The notes: generated from the sequence alone by a model not told the origin. A stretch of DNA of 37,049 nt from Anaerolineaceae bacterium (GCA_016124855.1 WGMX01000082.1:1-37049), one strand, 5' to 3'; shown: positions 7,856 through 16,781, numbered from the stretch's first letter. A program made the numbers and translations.

Positions 7856-8964
7856 AAAATCAATCTTTGCCGGTTCGAATCGCTTTTGCTGTCGTGCCTA
7901 TCCTCGTTTCACTGCTGGTGACGGCCTTGCTCATTATTCTAGTTGGGGCTGATCCTACCAAGGTCGTCAGCAAACTGTGGAGCGGCGCGTTTGCCGACTT
8001 GGCCTCGATTAGCAATGTGATTAACTTTTGGATACCACTGACGCTTGCCAGCATCGGGCTTGTGGTCACTTTTACGGCTGGTTTATGGAACATTGGCGTT
8101 GAAGGTCAAATTTTGATGGGGGCGCTATTTGCTTCCGGCGTGGCGCTTCATTGGCAGATTCCCGCGCCTTTTCTTGTTCCTGTTGAAATTATGGTCGCCA
8201 TGTTGGGTGGAGCGCTGTGGGCGTTGCTGGTTGGAGCCTTAAAGGTTTATCTGGGTGTTCATGAGATTTTCGGTGGAGTTGCCTTGAATGCGCTGGCCAA
8301 TGTCATCGCGATAACGCTGATTACCGGGCCGTGGCGTGGTACGACCGGAGGCAATTCGCGCGGTACACCGACTTTCCCAACAGATGCTATCCTGCCGCCC
8401 ATATCTGCCGACTTAAACGTGAGTTTACTCGCTTTCATCATCGTGATTGTTGTGGTCGTGGTCATCTGGTTGGCCTTGCGCGGCACACGTTGGGGATTAC
8501 AGCTTAAGGCTACAGGCAAAAATGCACGTTCAGCTTTGCTGCTTGGTGTGCCGACTGATCGCAGCACACTGAGTGCCTTCGTGGTTTGCGGATTGATCGC
8601 AGGTATAGCGGGTTCGTACCGCGTTCTCTTTACATTTCAGAATCTTCGACCATTGGTTTCGGGGGGTATCGGCTTCCTTGCGCTGCTGGTTGTACTGCTG
8701 ATCTCGATGAGGGTGCTGTGGGTTCCAATTATCACATTGATTTTCGCCTTACTGCTGGGTGGCAGCGCCAAACTGAAAATTGACCTCAAGCTGGACGCTT
8801 CACTGGTCGGTGTCATGCAAGATACGATTGTGTTGATCGTCTTGCTTTTTAATGGTTTGCGCCAGCGAATCCAAGAACGCCGCCAGCAAATAGACCACCC
8901 CAAACCGACTTCCATCACGGCTACGGTCGAAAACCAGCGCATTATCGGAGATACGACCGAATGA
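7852..8964 (+). CDS. ABC importer permease 1 (BPD_transp_2 family, NupP/YufP-like)
   Basis: A 370-residue integral membrane protein with about eight to ten hydrophobic helices. It contains the family hallmark GLWNIGVEGQILMGALFASG (about residues 81-100) and LGVPTDRSTLSAFVVCGLIAGIAGS. This is the permease family of branched-chain amino acid, ribose and nucleoside importers; the EGQ motif and the length point to the nucleoside/simple-sugar branch. It overlaps the ATPase gene by 4 bp (ATGA) and the second permease gene by 4 bp, so the three are one transcription and translation unit. Confidence 0.87.
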   Translation: MKNQSLPVRIAFAVVPILVSLLVTALLIILVGADPTKVVSKLWSGAFADLASISNVINFWIPLTLASIGLVVTFTAGLWNIGVEGQILMGALFASGVALHWQIPAPFLVPVEIMVAMLGGALWALLVGALKVYLGVHEIFGGVALNALANVIAITLITGPWRGTTGGNSRGTPTFPTDAILPPISADLNVSLLAFIIVIVVVVVIWLALRGTRWGLQLKATGKNARSALLLGVPTDRSTLSAFVVCGLIAGIAGSYRVLFTFQNLRPLVSGGIGFLALLVVLLISMRVLWVPIITLIFALLLGGSAKLKIDLKLDASLVGVMQDTIVLIVLLFNGLRQRIQERRQQIDHPKPTSITATVENQRIIGDTTE

Positions 8965-9938
8965 ACGAAGAAACACTCAATATCCTGAGCAGCATTATCG
9001 CCAATGCGACACCACTGGTGATTGCGAGTATCGGTGAAACCATTACCGAACGGGTTGGTGTGGTTAATCTGTCACTGGATGGAAGCATCATTCTATCGGC
9101 GATGATCGGTTTTGCGGCGGCTTACGTCAGCGGTAATGTGATTGTCGGCCTGTTGGCAGCGATGCTGGTTGGCGCGCTGGTGGCACTGATTATTGCGGCA
9201 GCCGGAATCGAACTCAAGCAAGATCAAGTGGCAATCGGTTTTGTGCTAACGCTGCTGTGTGCTGATCTTGCTCAATTTTTGGGTGATCCTTACGCGCGCC
9301 AGCCCGGCCCACAAATCCTCAAAACGCCGATTCCGTTTTTGCAGGATATTCCGCTGCTCGGCCCGATTTTCTTCAAGCAGACTTTGTTGGTTTACTTCAG
9401 CTATATTCTAGTTTTGGGTACGTGGTATTGGCTGTTTCGGACGCGGCAGGGGTTAGCGCTGCGTGCTGTCGGTGAACGCCCGACTACAGCTTTTGCGCGT
9501 GGTACCAAAGTCAACCGTCTGCGTTATATCTATGTTGGTGTTGGCGGCTCGTTGGTCGGGCTGGCTGGCGCGGCTTATTCGCTTAGTGTTAAAGCTGGAT
9601 GGACAACACCACCGAGTATGGCAGGCGATGGCTGGATAGCGTTGGCAATTGTCATCTTTGGTGGATGGCATCCGTTCCGAGTGGTTCTGGGGGCATATCT
9701 GTTTGCCGCGCTGAGAGCTTTTGCCACTGTTGCCCAACGATCAGCCACGCTTAATATTCCAGTGGTGATTCTCAATGGCATTCCGTGGGTGTTAATGATT
9801 GTGACGCTCGTCCTTGTGAGCAGTGGTACGATTGAGCGACTTTTATTGGTACTCCCGCGACCCGCCCAAAAGTTTATGCGTAACTTCCTGCGGTCTGATC
9901 CACCTGCCGCGCTCGGTACACGCTTCGACCCTGAATAG
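8961..9938 (+). CDS. ABC importer permease 2 (BPD_transp_2 family, NupQ/YufQ-like)
   Basis: A 325-residue polytopic protein beginning MNEETLNILSSIIANATPLV. It has the motif ITERVGVVNLSLDGSIILSA near residue 27, equivalent to the N-terminal 'ERxGvvNl..EG' signature of YufQ-type permeases, and GLALRAVGERPTTAFARG in the coupling loop. It forms the hetero-dimeric pore with the upstream permease. The gene starts within the previous stop codon and is followed after 29 bp by a strong terminator. Confidence 0.87.
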   Translation: MNEETLNILSSIIANATPLVIASIGETITERVGVVNLSLDGSIILSAMIGFAAAYVSGNVIVGLLAAMLVGALVALIIAAAGIELKQDQVAIGFVLTLLCADLAQFLGDPYARQPGPQILKTPIPFLQDIPLLGPIFFKQTLLVYFSYILVLGTWYWLFRTRQGLALRAVGERPTTAFARGTKVNRLRYIYVGVGGSLVGLAGAAYSLSVKAGWTTPPSMAGDGWIALAIVIFGGWHPFRVVLGAYLFAALRAFATVAQRSATLNIPVVILNGIPWVLMIVTLVLVSSGTIERLLLVLPRPAQKFMRNFLRSDPPAALGTRFDPE

Positions 9939-9967
9939 GGAACTTACCACAATCCGATTTTTGGAAG

Positions 9968-9996
9968 AGACTGTCTGTGATCTGACAGTCTTTTTG
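9968..9996 (+). terminator. Intrinsic terminator of the ABC importer operon
   Basis: AGACTGTC (9968-9975) pairs perfectly with GACAGTCT (9984-9991) around an 8-nt loop and is followed by a run of T. Confidence 0.9.
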
Positions 9997-10027
9997 ATTT
10001 GTGGCAGGTATTGCAGATTTTGCATAT

Positions 10028-10215
10028 TATCCGCTGAAATGACTGGCGGGAAGCCCGGCTGTAGGCGCTGAATTGACAATTTATGTCGGCGGGTGTTTCG
10101 GCTGTTACCGCTGAAATGGCACTGGTGCAGCGGTTGGCTCGCTCAATGCCACCGCTGTGCAATTTGTGCATTTGCATTGGCGAGCGTGAGGGAGGATTTC
10201 GCGGAATAGTCACAG
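10028..10215. repeat. Intergenic repeat copy 1 (related to 30507-30605)
   Basis: CCGCTGAAATGACTGGCGGG-AAGC at 10031 onward matches CCGCTTAAATGACAGGCGGG-AAGC at 30509 onward. Further matches in the same order are CGCTGAAT, ACAATT and TTCGGCTG. Copy 1 continues with internal inverted repeats (CTCGCTCAATGC against GCATTGGCGAG, about 10138-10190), so it could fold. No coding function is seen. It fills most of the 358-bp gap between the transporter terminator and the nuclease gene. Confidence 0.55.
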
Positions 10216-10296
10216 TTGCATGAGAAATATATCAATTGAACTCCCAAGAAGCTAAGTGATTTTCAGAGTGGAGAACTATAGTATAGAACAAAAAGG

Positions 10297-11010
10297 CTAT
10301 GAAAGCAAGTTATAATCTGGTTTGAAATGAGGGGAGAATGGGTTTACGTTAGGCAACGGCGGTGGCACATAAGCAGCTAGTTTTTGCAAGAATGTTTCGA
10401 CGACTGCATCCGGTTGGCGATAACATTGGTCGGCAGGAAAGCGCATGACCAATAAGCCATGTTCGTTCAAACGGGCATCACGCCATTGGTCGGCCTCAGT
10501 CGACTGCTGATGGTGCGGCCCATCGACTTCGAGAATGCCCCATTTGCCTTGATACTGAACCAGAAAATCAACTTCGCGGGTTTGGCGATGGGTTTCTGTT
10601 TTAAGGCGAACTTTGGGGTCAGCCAGAAATAAAACCCCTTTGTAATCCAGTGTTTTAGCGATTTTGACTTCACTATGCGAGCGGAGGGTGAAGCCGTGCC
10701 ATGCAATCGAGCGATATTCCGGCTGGGGATTCGGTTGGTGCTTTTTATTGGGCCTCGATGGTTTGGATGCTGAACGTGGAAGCTGCTTATCCAACTTGCG
10801 GCTGACATTACGGATGATTTGATGTGAACGGCTTTGCTGCTGGCTGTTGAAAATCAGAAATAGGATGATGAAGGCTAACAGTATCGGCGTAATTTTGACG
10901 GCTAGTCCTGAGGTGATATTGAGCACGTCGAGCGCACCGAGGAAGAGGCCGATAAGTGCAATAACCAGCATGATGCGGCGAATAAGCACGCCTGAATTGA
11001 GTAAACGCAA
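10297..11010 (-). CDS. Membrane-anchored DUF559/PD-(D/E)XK-like nuclease
   Basis: A 237-residue protein. Two hydrophobic helices lie at the N-terminus (about 10-50: IMLVIALIGLFLGALDVL and ITPILLAFIILFLIF), then a basic/Pro linker, then a C-terminal domain of about 130 residues. That domain reads HSEVKIAKTLDYKGVLF, TREVDFLVQYQGKWGILEVD and RDARLNEHGLLVMRFPADQ. The Glu of the first helix, Asp of REVDF and the E-V-D-G-P-H-H strand match the DUF559/Vsr-like nuclease fold. The start is TTG with AAGG 7 nt upstream; an alternative GTG lies at codon 8. It is a single gene with no methylase or toxin partner nearby, so a restriction role is not supported. Its role is unknown. Confidence 0.65.
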   Translation of the reverse strand: MRLLNSGVLIRRIMLVIALIGLFLGALDVLNITSGLAVKITPILLAFIILFLIFNSQQQSRSHQIIRNVSRKLDKQLPRSASKPSRPNKKHQPNPQPEYRSIAWHGFTLRSHSEVKIAKTLDYKGVLFLADPKVRLKTETHRQTREVDFLVQYQGKWGILEVDGPHHQQSTEADQWRDARLNEHGLLVMRFPADQCYRQPDAVVETFLQKLAAYVPPPLPNVNPFSPHFKPDYNLLS

Positions 11011-11311
11011 AAGAAACCTTCGTCGGTGAGTTAAAAATGTATTGTATCAATGTTCATTATAAAAAGGCCACCTATTTCCAGATGGCCTTTGCGAATAGTC
11101 TATTGATGGTTGATAAGTTAAATCTGCAAAAGGATAGGAGTCGGACGGCATAATGATGTTTAACAAATTGGAACGGAGAAACAATCATATTCCTAACCCC
11201 AGCCCTTTTCCCGTAGTAACAGAGCAAGGGAGAAATACGGGAGCACACATAGGTGCTCCCCTACGCCGGGTACTCCGTGTTAAAAAGTTAAATGGTATTA
11301 TGCCGTCCCTA
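11011..11311. other. Intergenic stretch holding a terminator and a MITE-like element
   Basis: This gap contains no gene. It is accounted for by the minus-strand terminator at 11055-11090 and the inverted-repeat element at 11139-11313. Confidence 0.6.
11055..11090 (-). terminator. Intrinsic terminator, minus strand
   Basis: AAAGGCCA (11063-11070) pairs with TGGCCTTT (11083-11090). On the minus strand the stem is followed by a T-run (TTTTTATAAT). It probably ends transcription of the TPR gene at 11312-13450, beyond the inserted repeat element. Confidence 0.65.
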
Positions 11312-11313
11312 CT
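11139..11313. repeat. MITE-like palindromic element abutting the TPR gene
   Basis: The ends are inverted: GGACGGCATAAT (11143-11154) against ATTATGCCGTCC (11297-11308). Flanking matches are AGT at the outside and TTTAAC/GTTAAA inside, giving about 21 of 26 matching positions. The inside also folds: GGGAGCAC and GTGCTCCC (11239-11260) form a perfect 8-bp stem, and CCCGTA/TACGGG encloses it. At about 175 bp with no coding capacity, this looks like a small non-autonomous element. Its right end reaches the stop codon (11312-11314) of the TPR gene. Confidence 0.6.
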
Positions 11314-13450
11314 ACTTCAATTTATCCAACCGTGTTTGCACATCCTTGATAAAGGGATAGCTGTAGACCGTGCTCCAGCGCATGACCCAATCGTATTCAC
11401 GAATAGCGGCATCTTTTTTACCCTGCGCCTCTAAAACCAACCCGTGAATATAATGGCGCGTTCCGGTTTCTTTTTGGGCTAACGCGCCCTCAATCGCTTT
11501 GAGAGCAACATCATATTGACCGAGTGTATAAGCGGCCTTGGCCTGATATTCCAGTGCTATCGGTTGTAACTCGCTGGGAACATTGCCTACCACATCGGTC
11601 AACAAGTCAGCCGCATCTTGATAAGTCTGTTTGTCGGTGGACTTGGCTTTGTCGATCAGAATGCGGGCTTGCATCAGCTTGAGTTGGGCGTCAGGGATAA
11701 CATTGGTGCCGACTAATGCTTCGGCATCATTTTGGGCGGTGCTGGTGTCACCGGCTGCAAAAGCCGTTTCCATACGTTTGGCGCGAACTTTATCGTCTTT
11801 CGTCAGGTCAAAGGCTTTGCTCAAATCGGCCTGTGCCAGCTTATATTGATTTTTGCTGAGGTAGAGGTCGGCGCGTGCCAACAAAACATCGGCATTATCA
11901 CCGCCTGTTAGAGCCTGCGAGAAGGCTTGTAAGGCAAGGTCGTTTTTGCCTTCGGCCATGCGAGCTTGTGCCAGATTAATATACCCTTCGACGCTGCCGG
12001 GGTAGTAGTAGAGGTACGCTTGCGAGTAGATGACCGCTAATCCAGCCTTATCTTGAGCAACGGCTGACTTAATCCGCAGCTTGAGCGCGCTTTCGGTGCT
12101 TGGATCAATATATAAGGCCAGAAACGCCTGATAATCGGCTTTGTCGTACTGCTTCTGTTCGAAGTAAATCTCGCCTTTTTCTACCAGCAGTTTCACATCG
12201 GCCTGTAGTTCCGGCACGGCCAAACCGGTGTCCAGCGCTTTGATGGCTTTGTCATAATTTTTGGTCAGGCGGGCGCTGCCGGCCTGTGCCAGATATGATA
12301 AATCGAAGCGCGGTGAACTGTCTATGGCGGTTGAAGCTGCTTCTTCGGCCTGTGCCAACAATTGAGCAGACCCGCCGCTGTTGCCGCTCTCAATGGCTGC
12401 TTTAGCCGACAGGTAATAGGTATAGGCTAATGCGCCGTTAACCACCGCCTTGGTGTCGGCGTCGCTGGTATCGGTCAAGCGCTGTTTGGCATCCAGCATG
12501 ACTTGCTTGGCATCGTTGTATTGCTTTTGACCAATTAAGCTGAGTGCTGCGAAGTAATAAGGTGCGGGGTCAAAACTGTTGGCCACGCTGGTGATTTCGA
12601 CCTGTAAGGTGGGCAGTGCCTCGTCAAAGCGTCCATGATCAAGCAGGACAATCGCACCCTGTACACCCTTCGCAAAAGCGGGTGGGAATATCTTTGTGGG
12701 CAGCGGTGGCGCGACATTACCGTTCGGTATTTGGGGCGGCACAGTCGCACTGGGAGTTAAAGTTAACTTTGGTGTGGGTGAGGGCGTTGGTGTATCACCG
12801 GGTGTAGCGGTGGCTGTGGCTGTGGGTGGACGCGGCGTGAAGGTCAATGTGGGCGTCGGCACGAAAACAATCCCGCGAAGGGCAGGCGTGTTCCAGATGA
12901 TGCCGTAGCCAGCTAGGAACAGTACGACTAAACTAACGGCGACGCCAGCGGCAATGGCGGCTCGCAGACCCCAGATGTCCCGTTCGCCTGCGCGTCCTTT
13001 TGTTTTTTGTACCCACTGGATCGTGGGCGCGGTTTCTCTGGAAGCCAAATACTCGCGCAGCATCTCATCGACTTCGTTTTGCAACTGGCTGATACGCTGC
13101 GCATCAGGCATAGGGATGCCCGGTTGTGCGGAGGCTGCTAACGTCGCCCGGTTATCAGGCCGAGAGGGTAAAGAGGATACTTGACTGGTGAGCTGTTCAC
13201 GCGTCATCCCCAACGATCTAAGTGCCTGAAGCCCCATATCATTATTGGGGTTAATTTCCAACAGACGGTTGAGGTAAAACATCTTTTCGCGCTGGTCTTT
13301 GGCAAGGCTGACCAACCACAGCCACGAGGCTTCATTCTGCGGCTCGATGCGTAACGACTGCTGGAGAAGCTGCCGTGCTTGGTCGGTCTGTCCGGCTTTG
13401 GCAGCTGCAATACCCTGTTTCCGCAGTTCTTTTGCTTGGTCGCTTGCCAC
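11312..13450 (-). CDS. Membrane-anchored TPR protein
   Basis: A 712-residue protein. Residues 1-75 form N-terminal TPR-like helices (AAAKAGQTDQARQLLQQSLR, NRLLEINPNNDMGLQAL). A cytoplasmic linker follows, then one membrane helix at about 180-203 (AAIAAGVAVSLVVLFLAGYG). Next comes a Thr/Pro-rich spacer (TPTPSPTPKLTLTPS) and about a dozen TPR units to the C-terminus (for example KAIKALDTGLAVPELQADVK, DLALQAFSQALTGGDNADVL). The start is GTG with GGGGAG about 9 nt upstream. It presumably scaffolds protein complexes at the membrane; no partner is evident. The last residues come from sequence touching the inverted-repeat element, so the original C-terminus may have differed. Confidence 0.85.
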   Translation of the reverse strand: MASDQAKELRKQGIAAAKAGQTDQARQLLQQSLRIEPQNEASWLWLVSLAKDQREKMFYLNRLLEINPNNDMGLQALRSLGMTREQLTSQVSSLPSRPDNRATLAASAQPGIPMPDAQRISQLQNEVDEMLREYLASRETAPTIQWVQKTKGRAGERDIWGLRAAIAAGVAVSLVVLFLAGYGIIWNTPALRGIVFVPTPTLTFTPRPPTATATATPGDTPTPSPTPKLTLTPSATVPPQIPNGNVAPPLPTKIFPPAFAKGVQGAIVLLDHGRFDEALPTLQVEITSVANSFDPAPYYFAALSLIGQKQYNDAKQVMLDAKQRLTDTSDADTKAVVNGALAYTYYLSAKAAIESGNSGGSAQLLAQAEEAASTAIDSSPRFDLSYLAQAGSARLTKNYDKAIKALDTGLAVPELQADVKLLVEKGEIYFEQKQYDKADYQAFLALYIDPSTESALKLRIKSAVAQDKAGLAVIYSQAYLYYYPGSVEGYINLAQARMAEGKNDLALQAFSQALTGGDNADVLLARADLYLSKNQYKLAQADLSKAFDLTKDDKVRAKRMETAFAAGDTSTAQNDAEALVGTNVIPDAQLKLMQARILIDKAKSTDKQTYQDAADLLTDVVGNVPSELQPIALEYQAKAAYTLGQYDVALKAIEGALAQKETGTRHYIHGLVLEAQGKKDAAIREYDWVMRWSTVYSYPFIKDVQTRLDKLK

Positions 13451-13649
13451 GTCTTACTACTCCCCGTTAAGCGCCTGTCTGAAAATTAGTCAGCATGTCG
13501 GACGCGATTGATCTACATCAGTCAATTAAGTAACCTGAAGTTGGCGAACGGCATAACGCTGTTCGTGATTAAGAAGCTGATAGACTGTTCAGCTCGATTC
13601 TAAACAAAATAATATTTTCATTGTAACCTAAACAGTCATTTGGTGAAAT

Positions 13650-13680
13650 TAAAAACCGGATGCACGTGCATCCGGTTTTG
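13650..13680 (-). terminator. Terminator of the 5'-nucleotidase gene
   Basis: The 22-bp perfect palindrome ACCGGATGCAC/GTGCATCCGGT is flanked by A-run and T-run. It lies just downstream of the minus-strand nucleotidase stop at 13702. It may work in both directions. Confidence 0.85.
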
Positions 13681-13701
13681 TGAAACAGGTTCGATAGTCA
13701 G

Positions 13702-15321
13702 TTACGAGGCTTTATCGACGCGGGTGATGCGGCCTTCAACCTGCGGGTTAATCGGGCTGTTGACTTTGATGTAATCGGCCAAGACCAAGTCCAACGGGCT
13801 GCCACCGTCATAAGGATTAATGGCATTGTCTTTGAACACGCTGTAGCCATCACCGCCGCGACGCATAAAGTCGTTGCTGGCGAGAGTGTAGGTGGCTTTA
13901 GGGTCAATTGCGCTGTAGCTGCCGTCTGCGCCCAAGACATCCACGCTTACAATGCGCTTGCCCGCTTCTTTACTGCCGTCCCAGCTAAATTTGATGCCGG
14001 AAACCTGTGGGAAGCGACCTGCGCCGGCTTCAACCTGTGACACACCGTTTTCTAGCGCGGCGATTACATCCGAGCCCTTGAGTTCGAAGGTCGAAACCAC
14101 GTTACCGAATGGGAACACCGTCAATACATCGCCTTCAGTAATCTTGATTGGCGAGGCGAGTTTGAGGTCAGCAGGAATATCTGCACCGACCGGAACGTTT
14201 GAACGGATGCCACCGCCGTTGGTGATAGCGATTTGAGCCTTGGAGTAAGCGCGCATTGCATCCGCGACGAAGTTGCCGAGATTGCATTCTTCAGCACGGC
14301 AAACTTTGCGGTCACCGACTAAGAACACACCGGATTCGCCAATTTCTTGCTTGGTCAGTGTGGAAATCGGAACACGCAGTTCATCAACCACCTTGAGCAT
14401 TTCGGGATCAGGAGCGATGTAGCGCGAGAGCAAAATGGTGTCGCCGCTGGCACTGGTGACCGCGCCGTCTTTGTCAAATACGACATTCAAGCGACCCATA
14501 TACTTGAGGCTGCTGCCGGCTTGCACGATATAGACGTTCTTGCCATCTTTGTCCTTGACGACGACTGGATAAACACCTTCCGCGCCGGTATAGGCGTTGC
14601 TGAGCAGTGAATGACTGTGACCGCCAACGATGATATCTATGCCGCTGACTTTGGTTGCCAAGTCTTCATCGACCAACAAACCGATATGGCTGAGGAGAAT
14701 GATTTTGTTGATGCCTTGAGTGGTCAAATCATCGACAATCGGTTGGACAGTTCCGACTAAATCCGACATGAATTTCACGTCCGGGCCGGGGGACGACAAA
14801 ATGGCCGTGTCAGGCGGGGTCAAACCAATGACACCAATCTTTTGACCGTTCACTTCCAAAATGGTGTAGGGTTTAATTTTATCTTTCAAATCTGCGCCGA
14901 AAGTCACATCAGAGGTGATGACAGGGAAGTTGACCGAGTCAACAAATTTCGCCAGTGTCGCGTCACCGTCATCAAATTCGTGGTTGCCGACGGTCATGGC
15001 ATCATATTTCATGATGTTCATGATACGCGAGGCTTCTTCGCCGCGCCATTGTTGGCTAAACAGGGTTCCTGTAAAGCGGTCACCGCCGTCTAAGAGGATG
15101 GAGTTGCCGCCTTCCGCACGAATCTGGTTGATGACGGTCATCTGGCGAGCTGCGCCACCATCGGTAGTCATATCGCCCTTGGCATCATACGGGCCATATG
15201 CACCGTGTACGTCGTTGGTGTGCATAATGGTCAGGTTAAATGACTCATCTTGGGCAAAAGCCACTGAACTAAAAACAGCCGCTATCGCCAATACCAAAAC
15301 TAAACTGATTTTTCGTAGCAT
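13702..15321 (-). CDS. Secreted 5'-nucleotidase / UDP-sugar hydrolase family protein
   Basis: A 539-residue protein with signal peptide MLRKISLVLVLAIAAVFSSV-AFAQ. The metallophosphatase domain (about 30-310) has all metal-binding motifs: HTNDVHGA, LLDGGDRFTG, GNHEFDDG, LLSHIG and GGHSHS. The C-terminal 5'-nucleotidase domain carries the substrate loops ITNGGGIRSNVP and RRGGDGYSVF. The ATG at 15319-15321 is chosen over an in-frame start 19 codons upstream because GGAGG sits 6 nt before it and the signal peptide becomes canonical. It should release nucleosides outside the membrane. The nucleoside-type importer at 6374-9938 could take these up, but the two are not in one operon. Confidence 0.9.
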   Translation of the reverse strand: MLRKISLVLVLAIAAVFSSVAFAQDESFNLTIMHTNDVHGAYGPYDAKGDMTTDGGAARQMTVINQIRAEGGNSILLDGGDRFTGTLFSQQWRGEEASRIMNIMKYDAMTVGNHEFDDGDATLAKFVDSVNFPVITSDVTFGADLKDKIKPYTILEVNGQKIGVIGLTPPDTAILSSPGPDVKFMSDLVGTVQPIVDDLTTQGINKIILLSHIGLLVDEDLATKVSGIDIIVGGHSHSLLSNAYTGAEGVYPVVVKDKDGKNVYIVQAGSSLKYMGRLNVVFDKDGAVTSASGDTILLSRYIAPDPEMLKVVDELRVPISTLTKQEIGESGVFLVGDRKVCRAEECNLGNFVADAMRAYSKAQIAITNGGGIRSNVPVGADIPADLKLASPIKITEGDVLTVFPFGNVVSTFELKGSDVIAALENGVSQVEAGAGRFPQVSGIKFSWDGSKEAGKRIVSVDVLGADGSYSAIDPKATYTLASNDFMRRGGDGYSVFKDNAINPYDGGSPLDLVLADYIKVNSPINPQVEGRITRVDKAS

Positions 15322-15468
15322 CCGATTCCTCCGTAAAATAAATAAGCGGATTAACAATGGCATAGTATTGTTTAGCATTGTCCAAACCTAATTTAAAAAG
15401 TTGTTAATTAGGGGGACAGATTGCTTAAACAATCAATTATTAATAGATTGGGGCTGTTGCGCAGCTTT

Positions 15469-16227
15469 TTAGACAGGCGGCCAAGGATAATTTGGCCCAC
15501 CGGGTCCCGGCTGTGGATATTTGCGCGATTTCAACAGGTTCTGAATGCGGTTCTGAAAGGCATGAATCTCGCGTTCGGTGATGAGTTTATTGAGTTCCTG
15601 CCGGTAAGCTGTTTTCTGGTTGTCTACTTCTATACATAGGCGTTCAATGTCCGCCAGCAGCGAATCCTCTATGGGTTCGCCTGCAAATTCCCAAACCACT
15701 GTGCGGAGTTTCGGGCTGCTGTTGAAGGTAATGCCGTGATCAATGCCCCAAACATGTCCCTGACCATCAACGAGGCAGTGACCACCTTTGCGATCTGCAT
15801 TATTAACAAGGATGTCAAAGGCGCAGATTTGTCTCATCTGTTCCATTTTGGCTTCATCAAACTCGAAATAGTTCAGTTCGGGATCATGCTCCACGAAAAA
15901 TTGCATTGAACCGAGTCCATGAGGACCGTGACGCAGTACCGTCGGCGGAACAATTTGCCAACCGAGATATTCGGATGTCAGGAACGATGCTACTTCGCGC
16001 TTGCACAGCATTCCGTCGGGAAAATCCCACAATGGTCGTTCACCTTTTTGGGGTTTATAGACGGCCATGACGGTGTGATCATTGTGATTAATGGAGAGCA
16101 GAAAGGTATAGTTCGAACTCCAACGCATCATACCGTGCTCGGCTTCGATGCTGCCGTTCTGCAAAATGTCTACGACCTGCTGGCTTGTTAGCCCCTGCGA
16201 TTCAGAATCGTTCGTGTTTGTGTCCAT
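15469..16227 (-). CDS. SCO1664-family protein, PI3/4-kinase-like fold (TIGR03843 type)
   Basis: A 252-residue protein. Visible kinase-like elements are a strand with a candidate ATP-binding lysine (VMAVYKPQKGERPLWDFP), a helix KREVASFLTSEYLGW carrying the partner Glu, a hinge region VPPTVLRHGPHGLGSMQFF, a catalytic-loop equivalent FDILVNNADRKGGHCL and a metal-binding GIDHGITF. These match the distant phosphatidylinositol-kinase/HipA-like family that I know from Actinobacteria and Chloroflexi. The C-terminus is Pro/Gly-rich (QPGPGGPNYPWPPV). It is the third gene of a minus-strand operon, 2 bp after DUF3090. The substrate is unknown; being grouped with a phosphomutase-like protein suggests a small phosphorylated metabolite. 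Confidence 0.85.
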   Translation of the reverse strand: MDTNTNDSESQGLTSQQVVDILQNGSIEAEHGMMRWSSNYTFLLSINHNDHTVMAVYKPQKGERPLWDFPDGMLCKREVASFLTSEYLGWQIVPPTVLRHGPHGLGSMQFFVEHDPELNYFEFDEAKMEQMRQICAFDILVNNADRKGGHCLVDGQGHVWGIDHGITFNSSPKLRTVVWEFAGEPIEDSLLADIERLCIEVDNQKTAYRQELNKLITEREIHAFQNRIQNLLKSRKYPQPGPGGPNYPWPPV

Positions 16228-16229
16228 AC

Positions 16230-16739
16230 CTACGACCAGTAATAGACTAACCGACCATTTTGTTTAGGATCAGCGCGACCTGAGTTAACCACTTCCAAGG
16301 CTTGTTCACATAATAGTGCCATTTGGTCGCGTTTGCACCATAGTTTCACCACACCCGGTTCGATTTCGCTTAATTCGTCCAAGTCAGTGGTTGAAACCAA
16401 TTCTTGCGCAACCAATACCACCAGATCATGATCTTCGTCGTAGCCCAAGCCCATTTGCGCCACTCTAAAGACCGGTTCAATCGGTTCGCGCAAATCCATA
16501 TCGGTGCCGCTCAGGTTTACTTCGCGGGAACCGGCGCTGTCCGGATCACGCTTATCGAGATCGTCCAACATTTCCTTTATCGCTTCGCTGAGGGCGCGTG
16601 CTTGTTCTTTTTCAATAATCAGGGAGACTAATTGTCTACCTTGTCCGCTTTGTAAATGGAAAATCCGTTGACCACGTGGCCCGATCGTGCCAATGGTGAT
16701 GAAGTCTACCGGATTTAGTTCGATTTCTTTGCCTGGCAT
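16230..16739 (-). CDS. DUF3090 family protein (TIGR03847 type), function unknown
   Basis: A 169-residue protein beginning MPGKEIELNPVDFITIGTIG, followed by PRGQRIFHLQSGQGRQLVSL and IIEKEQARALSEAIKEMLDD. This beginning is characteristic of DUF3090. The middle is acidic (EPIEPVFRVAQMGLGYDEDH) and the end has LWCKRDQMALLCEQALEVVN. It shows no enzymatic motif, signal or membrane segment. It lies between the phosphomutase-like gene (42-bp gap) and the kinase-like gene (2-bp gap), the usual order for this conserved set. Confidence 0.85.
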   Translation of the reverse strand: MPGKEIELNPVDFITIGTIGPRGQRIFHLQSGQGRQLVSLIIEKEQARALSEAIKEMLDDLDKRDPDSAGSREVNLSGTDMDLREPIEPVFRVAQMGLGYDEDHDLVVLVAQELVSTTDLDELSEIEPGVVKLWCKRDQMALLCEQALEVVNSGRADPKQNGRLVYYWS

Positions 16740-16781
16740 AGCCTATCTTTCACTGATAAATCATGCTCATATGAGTCTGTT

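Noticed and set aside
12696..12908. Gly/Val-rich open frame opposite the TPR gene
   Set aside because: Shadow of the Thr/Pro linker of the TPR protein; no ribosome site or conservation signal.
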